A stretch of 64,000 bases of DNA from Streptomyces spinosus (GTDB lineage Bacteria > Actinomycetota > Actinomycetes > Streptomycetales > Streptomycetaceae), in NCBI RefSeq assembly GCF_020400655.1, contig NZ_JAINRC010000029.1, positions 1 through 64,000 of the forward strand, read 5' to 3'. The position numbers and the translations under genes are program-made. Shown here piece after piece: positions 34,860-43,205 of this stretch; the stretch's first letter is position 1, and each line of letters begins with the position of its first letter. The notes under the pieces were generated by a model. The model searched no databases, was not told the DNA's origin, and saw only the letters and a program-made list of their open reading frames with translations.

Positions 34860-35347
34860 CTGGTATGGGCGCGTTGAGCCCGGATGCCCTGGCCATGGGC
34901 CTGTCCGGGCTGCTGGTCGCCGTCGGAGTGCCGGCCCTGATTCACTACACGCAGGCCTGGACCGGGTGGGGACGTCTCTCGCTGCCGGCCGCGGTGGCCC
35001 TGCCCCTGTTCGTCGTTCTGCACGCGGCCGTCGTCCTGACGGAGCCGCTCGTGCCCCCGGGCTTTCCCCGCATCGCGGCGGAGGCGCTCCTGTTGTACGC
35101 CGCGATGCTGTACTGGCTGCCCGTTCTCGGCACCCGTCACCGGCTGAGCGATCCGGCGCGCTGTGTGTACCTCTACCTGTCCATGCCCTTGCTGGACCTG
35201 CCCGCGGTGGCCATGGTGGCCATGGGGCACGCGGCAGGGGGGCTGGCCATGGTGGCGGCCATGCTGCCGATCGGCCTGGTTGCCCTCGGCGTCACATGGC
35301 GCTGGATCACCCAGGAGGAACGCCTCGCGCAAGCCGGTGCCGAGTGA
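34856..35347 (+). CDS. Membrane protein, oxidase operon
   Basis: A 163-residue protein with about five membrane segments. Its gene starts in the stop of the previous one and ends the operon, 22 bp before the convergent qcrB. The sequence (LSGLLVAVGVPALIHYTQAWTGWG, PLLDLPAVAMVAMGHAAGGLAMVAA) has a CtaG-like feel but I cannot assign it. It probably helps assemble or stabilise the oxidase. Confidence 0.7.
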   Translation: MTGMGALSPDALAMGLSGLLVAVGVPALIHYTQAWTGWGRLSLPAAVALPLFVVLHAAVVLTEPLVPPGFPRIAAEALLLYAAMLYWLPVLGTRHRLSDPARCVYLYLSMPLLDLPAVAMVAMGHAAGGLAMVAAMLPIGLVALGVTWRWITQEERLAQAGAE

Positions 35348-35368
35348 CTCGGAGTGCCCCACCCCTGG

Positions 35369-37018
35369 TTACTTCTTCGGCCCCTCCTCGGCCTTCTGGG
35401 CCTCGGCGGGGTCGGCCGTCACCGCCGCGACCTGGCGCCGGGCCTCTTCCGTGAGCGGCATTTCGACCCGCTCGGCGTAGTACCAGCGACTGAGGCCTCG
35501 CCTGAGGTACCGCCTGACAGGCATGTACCAGCGGCCGGGTTTGTGCAGGGGGAGCGGAATGTCCCGGACGACCATGGCCACGCGTTCTTCCTGCGACAGC
35601 GGCTCATGGGCTCGCGCGTACGAGCCGTCCGCGATCATCCGGACCTCCTCCGTAGGTTCTCCCTCCACAAGACGCGCCCGGTCCCTGGCCTGTAGCCCCA
35701 GGCACAGCCGCTTGGTCAGCAGGAAGGCAACGACCGGCAGGACGAACACTCCGACCCGCAGCGACCATGTGTAGACCTCGAAGGGGACGCGGAAGACCCG
35801 TTGCAGGACGTCCTGGCCGCCGTCCAGGAGCAGTACGCCGAAGAACGTGATGCCGGCGACCCCCAGCCCGGTACGTGTGGGCTGGTTCCGGGGCCGGTCG
35901 CACAGGTGGTGCTCCTTGCCGTCGCCGGTGACCCAGCGTTCGAAGAAGGGATACGCGTACAGCGCCCCGAACAGGAGCACAGGAAGCACGACAGCGGGGA
36001 GGAAGACGTCCCAGACGACGGTGTGGCCCAGGAAGTTGGTCTCCCAGCCCGGCGTCAGACGTAGGGAACCCTCCAGCCAGCCCAGGTACCAGTCCGGCTG
36101 GGCGTCGATGGAGGCCTGGTCGGCCCGGTAGGGGCCGAAGTCCCAGATCGGGTTGATCTGCATCAGTGCCGACATCAGGGCGATAATGCCGAACAGAATG
36201 AAGAAGAGGCCGACCGACTTGGTCGTGTACTGCGGGTAGAGGGGCTTGCCGATCACGTTCTGGTTGGTCCGCTTCGGCTTGGCCCACTGGGTGTGCTTGA
36301 GGTAGATCACCAGTCCGAGGTGGGCGGCGATCAGCGCGATCATCAAGCCGGGGATGAGCAGGATGTGCGCCGCGTACATACGCGGGATGATGTCGGGTCC
36401 CGGGTACTGCCCGCCGAAGACGAAGAACATCAGGTACGTGCCGACGATCGGGATGGAGAGCAAGATGCCTTCCGCGGTGCGCAGCCCCGTACCGGACAGC
36501 AGGTCGTCCGGCAGGGAGTAACCGCAGAAGCCCTCCAGGATGGCCAGCCAGAACAGTGTCACGCCGATCATCCAGTTGACCTCGCGCGGTCGGCGGAAGG
36601 CCCCGGTGAAGAAGATGCGCAGCATGTGCACCCCGATCGCGGCGACGAAGACGAGTGCCGCCCAGTGGTGCATCTGCCGCATCAGCAGTCCGCCGCGCAC
36701 GTCGAAGCTGATGTGCAGGGCCGAGGTGTAGGCCTCGGATGCCATTTGGCCCAGCAGGGGTTGGTACGAGCCGTCGTAAGGGCGTTCCTCCATGCTGGGG
36801 TGGAAGAAGAATGTCAGGAACGTACCGGTGAGGACCAGCACCACGAAGCTGTAGAGCGCGATCTCGCCGAGGAGGAAGGACCAGTGGTCGGGGAATGCCT
36901 TGCGCAGGAACTTCTTCCCCGCCTCCGACAGGGGCACGCGCCGGTCGACGGCGGTCACGAGCCGCTCGCCCCGGGTGGGCCGCGGCTCCGGGTGCAGTAG
37001 CTTCCGCAGGAAGGACAA
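35369..37018 (-). CDS. qcrB: Orphan cytochrome b subunit QcrB
   Basis: A 549-residue actinobacterial cytochrome b. The first part has the heme His pairs in QMHHWAALVFVAAIGVHMLRIFF (about 114-136) and YAAHILLIPGLMIALIAAHLGLVIYLKH (about 215-242); PDWYLGW marks the Qo site. The C-terminal segments and charged tail match QcrB of mycobacteria and streptomycetes. QcrA (Rieske) and QcrC genes are missing here, so this looks like an extra copy using partners encoded elsewhere or acting as a separate quinol-oxidising module. It converges with the oxidase operon. Confidence 0.9.
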   Translation of the reverse strand: MSFLRKLLHPEPRPTRGERLVTAVDRRVPLSEAGKKFLRKAFPDHWSFLLGEIALYSFVVLVLTGTFLTFFFHPSMEERPYDGSYQPLLGQMASEAYTSALHISFDVRGGLLMRQMHHWAALVFVAAIGVHMLRIFFTGAFRRPREVNWMIGVTLFWLAILEGFCGYSLPDDLLSGTGLRTAEGILLSIPIVGTYLMFFVFGGQYPGPDIIPRMYAAHILLIPGLMIALIAAHLGLVIYLKHTQWAKPKRTNQNVIGKPLYPQYTTKSVGLFFILFGIIALMSALMQINPIWDFGPYRADQASIDAQPDWYLGWLEGSLRLTPGWETNFLGHTVVWDVFLPAVVLPVLLFGALYAYPFFERWVTGDGKEHHLCDRPRNQPTRTGLGVAGITFFGVLLLDGGQDVLQRVFRVPFEVYTWSLRVGVFVLPVVAFLLTKRLCLGLQARDRARLVEGEPTEEVRMIADGSYARAHEPLSQEERVAMVVRDIPLPLHKPGRWYMPVRRYLRRGLSRWYYAERVEMPLTEEARRQVAAVTADPAEAQKAEEGPKK

Positions 37019-37207
37019 GAAGGGTTCACCTCCGAGTGGCCGGCGAGCGGGCCGGACCCGCCGGGGGCAAGGGTCGGGAGGAGCAGGCCCCCGGCCGCCG
37101 ACGGGGGTCCCCGCGCCCGCCCAGCTCGAAACCGTCCCGCGAGGCCCCCTGGGGGAGCGGTCGGCCGCCGGTCACGAACCTGCTTGGGTACGCCGGTCAC
37201 TCACGGA

Positions 37208-38725
37208 TCAGAGGTCGGTGCCGCTGTCCGCCGCACTGCCGGGGGAGGAGCCTGACCGAGTTGCCCGCTTGGTGTGGACGTAGAGTTGCTGCCGGTCGCC
37301 GACATCGACTCGACGTGGTAGGGGCAGTTCGTAGCGCACGGGGCGGCGGTGGTCGGCCAGCTGACGTTTCGGGTTGTAGACCCGGTTGAACCGCCACAAC
37401 ATGCGGGCGAAGTTCGTCTGGCCGTGCAGGAGGTTGCGCCCGAGTACCTCCGCGGCGCCCAGGGCGGTGCGCCAGCCGAGGTGTTTGCGATTGATCACCG
37501 CCTGGGTCCGGACCAGCTCCCGGTAGAACTCGTCCAAGGGCAGCTTGGTCGGTACGACGGCGTGCTGGATGTCGAACAGACGGTAGTCACGTGTGGTCAG
37601 CCGGCGCGACTCGGTGTGCCAGATCTCGGTCCCCGGATACGGGGTCATGACAGTGAGGTGCACGATCTCCGGTACGGAAAGGGCGAACTCGCGGACCACG
37701 CGGAATTGCTCGGCGTCCCAGGCGGGATCCACGATCAGGTTGATGGCCACGGCGATTCCCAGCTTGCGGGCCGTCTCCAGCGCACGGAAGTTCTCGTCGG
37801 GACTGACCCGCTTGCGGTACAGGTCCAGTCCCTCGGCGTCGATCGCCTCCATCCCGAGGAACATGTACTTCAGACCCAGGCGCGTCCAGCGCTCGAAGAC
37901 GTCGGTGTTGCGCAACAGGACGTCGCTGCGGGTCTCCAGGTAGTACCGCTTGCGGACCCGGCGCCGCTCCACCTCGGCAGCGATGGCGTGGCCGTGTTCC
38001 GGGCGGATGAAGGCGACGTCGTCGACGATGAACACGTTCGGCTCCCCGATGCTCGCCAGCTCGGTGGCGGCGGCCTCGGGGGAAGCCTTGCGGTAGCTGC
38101 GGCCGTAGAAGGTCCACGCGGAGCAGAAGGAGCAGTCCCAGGGACAGCCTCGGGTGAACTCGATGGACGCGCACGGATCCAGTTCCCCGATGAAGTAGCG
38201 GTTGCGGCGCCTCATGAGGTCCCGTGCCGGGCGGGGGCTGTCGATGGAGTGCAGCATGCTGGGCGCCGGGCCCCGCCCGGCCGGGGTGACGACGCCGGGC
38301 GCGCCGTCCACACCACCGTGCCGGACGGCCTCAAGGAGCGGCACGATGGCCGGCTCGCCCTCGCCGCGTACCACCGCGTCCACGCCCCCCTCCGCCTGTT
38401 CCAGGACTTCCTCGGCCACAAAGGACACGCTGTGTCCGCCGAAGAAGACGAAGCATCCCGGGTTCACCCGCTTGATGGCGCGCGCCAGGTCGATGGCCTC
38501 GGGGATGTTCGCCAGGTAGTTGAGGGAGAAGCCCACGGCCTCCGGCTCGAAGGAGGTGACGAGCCTGCGCAGGTCACGCTGGTCGTGTACCTGGAGGTCC
38601 ACGGCCCGCACGTCATGACCCGCGTCGCGGGCGGCGGCTGCGACCCGTTCGAGACCGAGGGGCTCCAGTCTGAGAAAGATCTCCGAATACATCAGGGCAC
38701 TGGGGTGGACGAGCAGCAGACGCAT
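37208..38725 (-). CDS. hpnR: Hopanoid C-3 methylase HpnR-like radical SAM
   Basis: A 505-residue B12-binding radical SAM protein. N-terminal cobalamin-type domain (LLVHPSALMYSEIFLRLEPLG, AVGFSLNYLANIPEAIDLA, FVFFGGHSVSFVAEEVL), then the cluster C194-x3-C198-x2-C201 in FTRGCPWDCSFCSAW. The C-terminal part carries RLTTRDYRLFDIQHAVVPTK and VRTQAVINRKHLGW. These blocks match HpnR, which adds the C-3 methyl group to hopanoids; assignment rests on remembered family motifs. GAGGTGCCTC precedes the ATG. It lies 180 bp from the divergent sigma gene at 38910. Confidence 0.78.
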   Translation of the reverse strand: MRLLLVHPSALMYSEIFLRLEPLGLERVAAAARDAGHDVRAVDLQVHDQRDLRRLVTSFEPEAVGFSLNYLANIPEAIDLARAIKRVNPGCFVFFGGHSVSFVAEEVLEQAEGGVDAVVRGEGEPAIVPLLEAVRHGGVDGAPGVVTPAGRGPAPSMLHSIDSPRPARDLMRRRNRYFIGELDPCASIEFTRGCPWDCSFCSAWTFYGRSYRKASPEAAATELASIGEPNVFIVDDVAFIRPEHGHAIAAEVERRRVRKRYYLETRSDVLLRNTDVFERWTRLGLKYMFLGMEAIDAEGLDLYRKRVSPDENFRALETARKLGIAVAINLIVDPAWDAEQFRVVREFALSVPEIVHLTVMTPYPGTEIWHTESRRLTTRDYRLFDIQHAVVPTKLPLDEFYRELVRTQAVINRKHLGWRTALGAAEVLGRNLLHGQTNFARMLWRFNRVYNPKRQLADHRRPVRYELPLPRRVDVGDRQQLYVHTKRATRSGSSPGSAADSGTDL

Positions 38726-38840
38726 GAGGCACCTCGGGCGGCGGGGGAGCCACTGGGTCACCTGGCCCCGGAACGGTGAAACCGGCGAGCTCCCGTCCGG
38801 CCTAACGATCGACAGGAAACAGGCGACCGACCGGGTGACG

Positions 38841-38855
38841 TTTGCATAGGACAAA
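38841..38855 (+). promoter_or_regulatory. 15-bp element upstream of sigma gene
   Basis: TTTGCATAGGACAAA, 54 nt before the ATG at 38910 and one base different from the element at 23995-24009. It starts with GTTT at 38840 and is followed by GGGGAAACCC, loosely like SigB-type promoters (GTTT, spacer of about 14-17, GGG). It may be a promoter or an operator. Confidence 0.55.
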
Positions 38856-38909
38856 GCAGCGGGGAAACCCAGCCGATGCCCAGGTAACCGATCCAGCGCA
38901 GAGGCTCAC

Positions 38910-39713
38910 ATGACTCCCCTCCCCACACTTCGTCCTACGGTCGATACCGAGGCGGGTGGCGTGCCCACTTCCGCGCGCATCGACGAGCTCGTGGGGCGCG
39001 TCAGCCGTCAGGCGCCGGGCAGAGAGCGGATGGCTGCCCGAGAGGAGGCCATCCGTGCCCTGATCCCCCTGGCGCGCCGCATCGCGGCCAAGTACCGGAA
39101 CGCGTGGGCGGACGACTCGGACGACCTCTGCCAGGTGGCGTGCGTGGGCCTCGTCAAAGCCGTCGACGGCTACGACCCGACACAGGGTCACGCCTTCCTT
39201 TCCTACGCGGTTCCGACCATCACCGGCGAGGTGAAGCGGCACCTCAGGGACCGGGCGGGCCTGGTGCGGCTGCCCCGCACCGTGCAGGAGGCGAGGCAGC
39301 GAGTGTGGCGCGTCCGGCAAGAGCTCGAGCAGGCTTATGGCGGACGCCCTCCCACGATCGCCGAGATCGCCGGGGTGTGCGGGCTCTCCGAGGATGCCGT
39401 GGTGGAGGCCATCCGCTCTCAGGGTGCCGTACAGCCGCGGTCCCTGGACGCACTCCCGGATGGGGCGGACGGAGCGCTGCCCGCGTACGCCGAGACGCTG
39501 GGCGATCGTGACCCGGGCGTGGAAGCGGCCGCCGAACGTGCGGACATCATGCGGGCGCTGCTCGACTTTCCCGAGCGGGAGCGACGCATCCTGGTGCTTC
39601 GCTTTTTCCACGACCAGACACAGCAGCAGATCGCGGCGACCGTGGGCGTCTCACAGATGCACGTGTCCCGGCTGCTCGCCCGATGCCTGGCCCGCCTGCG
39701 TGAGGAACTCGGG
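38910..39713 (+). CDS. SigB/SigF-type sigma factor, no stop after region 4
   Basis: The conserved 268-residue sigma part is given; the frame stays open to 41048. Region 2: LIPLARRIAAKYRNAWADDSDDLCQVA and GYDPTQGHAFLSYAVPTITGE; region 3 about 125-175; region 4: FPERERRILVLRFFHDQTQQQIAATVG with VSQMHVSRLLARCL. Group 3 sigma factors normally stop a few residues later. Here the frame has no stop until 41048, far inside pyruvate oxidase 2 in another frame, so the true 3' end must be lost by mutation or frameshift, or the protein is abnormally long. A TAG in another frame lies at 39754. AGAGG site at the start. Confidence 0.7.
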
Positions 39714-40230
39714 CACCTTGCTCCGACGGAACGCCAACCGGGTCACGAGCCCGTAGAAGCACCTGCCCCCCTCGCAGGGGTGGACAGCCCTGCCACGCAC
39801 CCGGGCGTGGAGGCCGCCGTCACCGCCGACTCCGCGTCGGCTGAGAGGTCCGGTGGACAGGGGTGCAGCACGGAAGGGGAGGCCGCCCCGGGCGCGGTCG
39901 GTGGGCGGCGCGTTCGGGGAGTATGCCCCGGCCCTGTCCGGCGAGGCCCGGCCGGTCCGTGGCCGGGTACGCCGGTCGGCTGCCGTCCCTTTGGCGGATC
40001 CGAGGGCCTGGCCCTCGCGCGGGACCTCGGCAGGCGCCGCCGCGGCCCCTACTTCTTCGAGCGCCCGGCCCCCGGCTGCCGTCACGACGACGGCCGGTCC
40101 AAGTCGGCACGATCACGCGGTCCCGCGCCGGATGAGGCCGAGGGGCGCACGTGCGCGTCGACGGTTTACGCGGCACGGCCAGGGGTCACACAGTGCCGAT
40201 GCCAGAGGTGTGCGTCCAAGGGAGCAGGTC
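39714..40230. other. Gap between sigma domain and pyruvate oxidase 2
   Basis: About 520 bp where the sigma frame, the upstream extension of the oxidase frame and a minus-strand frame are all open but composed of random-looking Arg/Gly/Pro-rich sequence. I see no gene here; it probably holds the 3' end of the sigma gene and the promoter of the oxidase. Confidence 0.4.
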
Positions 40231-42030
40231 ATGACGCTGGTCGCCGACTATGTACTGCAACGCCTGCGGGAGTGGGGGATCCAGCGGATCTACGGCTATC
40301 CCGGCGACGGGATCAACGGGCTGCTGGGTGCCTTCGACCGAGCGGAGGGACAGCCGGAGCTCATCCAGGCGCGGCACGAGGAGATGGCCGCCTTCATGGC
40401 CTGTGCCCATGCGAAGTTCACCGGCGAGGTGGGCTGCTGCATGGCGACCTCGGGCCCCGGCGCGATTCACTTGCTCAACGGGCTGTACGACGCGAAACTG
40501 GACCACCAGCCGGTGGTCGCCGTGGTCGGCCAGCAGAAGCGGCTCTCCCTCGGTGCCCACTACCAGCAGGAGATTCCGCTCACCCAGCTGTTCGCCGACG
40601 TCTCCGAGTTCTGTCAGATGATCTCGCACCCCGCTCAGGCGCGGCACGTGATCGACCGCGCTTTCAAGACGGCCCTCACCATGAGGTCGGTCGCGACCAT
40701 CGTCATTCCGAGCGACATCCAGGAGGAGGAGGCCCAGCCGTCGCCGCCGAAGATGCACGGGTCGGTGTTCTCCAGCGTCGGGTGGAGCCGCCCCCGGCTG
40801 CTTCCCGATCACGGGGAGCTGCGCAAAGCGGCGGACGTCCTCAACGCCGGCACCAAGGTGGCCATGATCATCGGGCAGGGAGCCGCACACGCCGAGAGCG
40901 AGATCGTGGAGACGGCGGAGCTGCTCGGTGCCGGCGTGGCCAAGGCGTTGTTGGGCCGCGAGGTCCTTCCGGACGACCTGCCGTTCGTGACCGGCCCGAT
41001 CGGTCTGCTCGGCACGAAGGCCAGCGACAACATGATCCAGGGCTGTGACACCCTGCTCATGGTGGGCACGAGCTTTCCCTACGCCGAATGGCTGCCGGAC
41101 GAGGGACAGGCCCGCGGCGTCGAGATCGACATCGACGGCCGGATGATCGGCATCCGCTATCCCATGGACGCCCACCTCGTAGGTGACTCCAAGGAGACTC
41201 TCAAGGCGCTGCTGCCCTTGCTCGAACGCAAGGAGGACCGCGGTTGGCGGGAGCAGATCGAGAAGGACGTCCGCGAATGGGACGCGATCTGTGAGAAGAG
41301 GGCGGGCCAGCACTTCGGCGGGACGATCAACCCGCAGGCGGTCGCCGCCGAGCTGTCGCCCCGGCTGCCGGACGACTGCATCCTGACTGCCGACTCCGGT
41401 TCGGGGACGAACTGGTGGGCCCGTCATCTGAAGCTGCGCAAGGGCATGCGGGCGTCGCTGTCCGGGACGCTGGCCACCATGGGTCCGGGAACGCCGTACG
41501 CGATCGCCGCCCGCTTCGCCTACCCCGACCGGCCGGTGATCGCGTTCGTCGGTGACGGGGCGTTCCAGATGAACGGCATGGCCGAGATGATCACAGTGAA
41601 GCGGTACCTGGACCGGCTGTCCGGACCGGCGCCGTTCGTCTTCTGCGTCTTCAACAACCAGGACCTCAACCAGGTCACCTGGGAACAGCGCGCCATGGCC
41701 GGCGACCCGAAGTTCCCGGGCTCGCAGTACATCCCCGACGTGCCCTACGCTAAGTACGCCGACATGCTGGGCCTGAAGGGCGTCTACTGCGACAAGCCGA
41801 AGAAGGTCGGCAAGGCGTGGGACGAGGCGCTGGCCTCGGGCGTACCGGTGGTCCTGGAGTTCAAGGTCGACCAGGAGATCGCGCCGATCCCGCCGCACAT
41901 CATGCTTGCACAGGGCAAGAAAGCTGCCAAGGCAGCCGTCCGCGACCCGGAGCGGGTGGGCATCGCCGCGAAGGGCGTGCGCCAGAAGCTCACCGAGGTC
42001 GTGGAGCACCTGCCAGGACGGCATTCATGA
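40231..42030 (+). CDS. poxB: Thiamine-diphosphate pyruvate oxidase/dehydrogenase (quinone) 2
   Basis: A 599-residue paralog of the protein at 24118-25923, with long identical blocks. Same motifs: GYPGDGINGLLGAFDRAEGQ, HEEMAAFMACAHAKF with the catalytic Glu, and the ThDP block GDGAFQMNGMAE with FNNQDLNQ. It should oxidise pyruvate to acetate with quinone as acceptor. ATG at 40231 follows GGGAGCAGGTC; the frame is open upstream but that sequence is not oxidase-like. Its stop overlaps the enolase-superfamily gene by 4 bp. Confidence 0.87.
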   Translation: MTLVADYVLQRLREWGIQRIYGYPGDGINGLLGAFDRAEGQPELIQARHEEMAAFMACAHAKFTGEVGCCMATSGPGAIHLLNGLYDAKLDHQPVVAVVGQQKRLSLGAHYQQEIPLTQLFADVSEFCQMISHPAQARHVIDRAFKTALTMRSVATIVIPSDIQEEEAQPSPPKMHGSVFSSVGWSRPRLLPDHGELRKAADVLNAGTKVAMIIGQGAAHAESEIVETAELLGAGVAKALLGREVLPDDLPFVTGPIGLLGTKASDNMIQGCDTLLMVGTSFPYAEWLPDEGQARGVEIDIDGRMIGIRYPMDAHLVGDSKETLKALLPLLERKEDRGWREQIEKDVREWDAICEKRAGQHFGGTINPQAVAAELSPRLPDDCILTADSGSGTNWWARHLKLRKGMRASLSGTLATMGPGTPYAIAARFAYPDRPVIAFVGDGAFQMNGMAEMITVKRYLDRLSGPAPFVFCVFNNQDLNQVTWEQRAMAGDPKFPGSQYIPDVPYAKYADMLGLKGVYCDKPKKVGKAWDEALASGVPVVLEFKVDQEIAPIPPHIMLAQGKKAAKAAVRDPERVGIAAKGVRQKLTEVVEHLPGRHS

Positions 42031-43175
42031 GCGGTGAGGGAGCCGGCCCCGACCTTGCCGCTTGCCGGATCGACGCGGTCGACGTGCACGCCTTCGAACT
42101 GCCGACCGACGGCCCGGACGGCCAGGAGGAGGACGGCACGCTGGAGTGGGACTCCACCACCATGGTCCTGGTGCGAGTGCACGCCGGCGGCCGTACCGGG
42201 CTCGGCTACACCTACGGCGACGTGTCGGTCGCCACGTTCGTCGACTCCCAGCTCGCTGGCGTCGTACGCGGACAGAGCCCCTCCTCGCCCCCGGCGCTCC
42301 GGAACCTGATGGCGCGGAAGATCCGCAACGCGGGCCGCCCCGGGGTCGGCGCCATGGCGGTGTCCGCCGTGGACGTGGCGCTGTGGGACCTCAAGGCCCG
42401 GCTGCTGGAGCTGCCACTGATCCATGTCCTCCCGTCCTGGCACGATCGGGTGCCGGTCTACGGCAGCGGAGGCTTCACCAACTACCCCCTGGACCGCCTC
42501 ACCGACCAGCTCGGAGGCTGGGTCGAGCAAGGGATTCCGCGCGTCAAGCTGAAAACGTCCCGGAAGCCCGAAGACGACCCGCGGCGCCTCGACGCCCTTC
42601 GCAAGGCCCTCGGCGACGGCCCTGAGATCTTCACCGACGCCAACGGGGCGCTGGGCCGCAAACAGGCGCTGTACTGGGCCCAGCGGTTCCACGAGGAGTG
42701 GGACGTGCGCTGGTTCGAGGAGCCCGTCAGCTCCGCCGACCTGGAGGGCCTGCGCATGCTGCGCGAGCGGGGGCCCGAGCGACTGGAGATCGCGGCGGGC
42801 GAGTACGCCTACACCGCACAGGACTTCGTCAACCTCGTCGAAGGCCCCGCCGTGGACTGCCTCCAGGCCGACGTGACCCGCTGCGGGGGCATCACCAGTG
42901 TTCTGGAGATCTCCGGCCTGGCGGCGGCCCACCACCTGGACCTGTCCGCGCACTGCGCGCCGGCCGTCTCGGCCCACGCCTTCTGCGCAGTGCGCAGGCT
43001 GCGGCACCTCGAGTACTTCCACGACCACGTGCGGTTCGAGCGCCTGCTGTTCGACGGCACGCTCTCGCCCGAGGGCGGTGCCCTGCGCCCCGACCCAGGC
43101 CGGCCCGGCCTCGGCCTGGAAATCAAGTGGCAGGACGCCGAGCCCCACCGCGTCTACGGAACACCGACCACCTGA
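42027..43175 (+). CDS. Enolase-superfamily (mandelate racemase-like) protein
   Basis: A 382-residue enolase-superfamily member. The N-terminal capping domain is followed by a barrel with VKLKTSR (KxK catalytic lysines, about 172-178), metal ligands DANGA (about 204), EEPV (about 230) and GEYA (about 254), then ADVTRCGGIT and AHCAPAVSAHAF. These fit the mandelate racemase/muconate-lactonizing or sugar-acid dehydratase groups. It overlaps pyruvate oxidase 2 by 4 bp and sits just before a lactate-dehydrogenase-like gene, suggesting an organic-acid or sugar-acid route to pyruvate. Confidence 0.83.
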   Translation: MSGEGAGPDLAACRIDAVDVHAFELPTDGPDGQEEDGTLEWDSTTMVLVRVHAGGRTGLGYTYGDVSVATFVDSQLAGVVRGQSPSSPPALRNLMARKIRNAGRPGVGAMAVSAVDVALWDLKARLLELPLIHVLPSWHDRVPVYGSGGFTNYPLDRLTDQLGGWVEQGIPRVKLKTSRKPEDDPRRLDALRKALGDGPEIFTDANGALGRKQALYWAQRFHEEWDVRWFEEPVSSADLEGLRMLRERGPERLEIAAGEYAYTAQDFVNLVEGPAVDCLQADVTRCGGITSVLEISGLAAAHHLDLSAHCAPAVSAHAFCAVRRLRHLEYFHDHVRFERLLFDGTLSPEGGALRPDPGRPGLGLEIKWQDAEPHRVYGTPTT

Positions 43176-43205
43176 CGACGCTCGACCAAAGGAGAGCTGA
43201 GACCG

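Noticed and set aside
39853..40230. N-terminal extension of pyruvate oxidase 2
   Set aside because: Arg/Gly-rich and unlike the paralog, whose start matches the ATG at 40231 with its own ribosome site.
39714..41048. Extension of the third sigma gene into pyruvate oxidase 2
   Set aside because: It overlaps a well-supported enzyme in another frame for about 820 bp and shows no domain.
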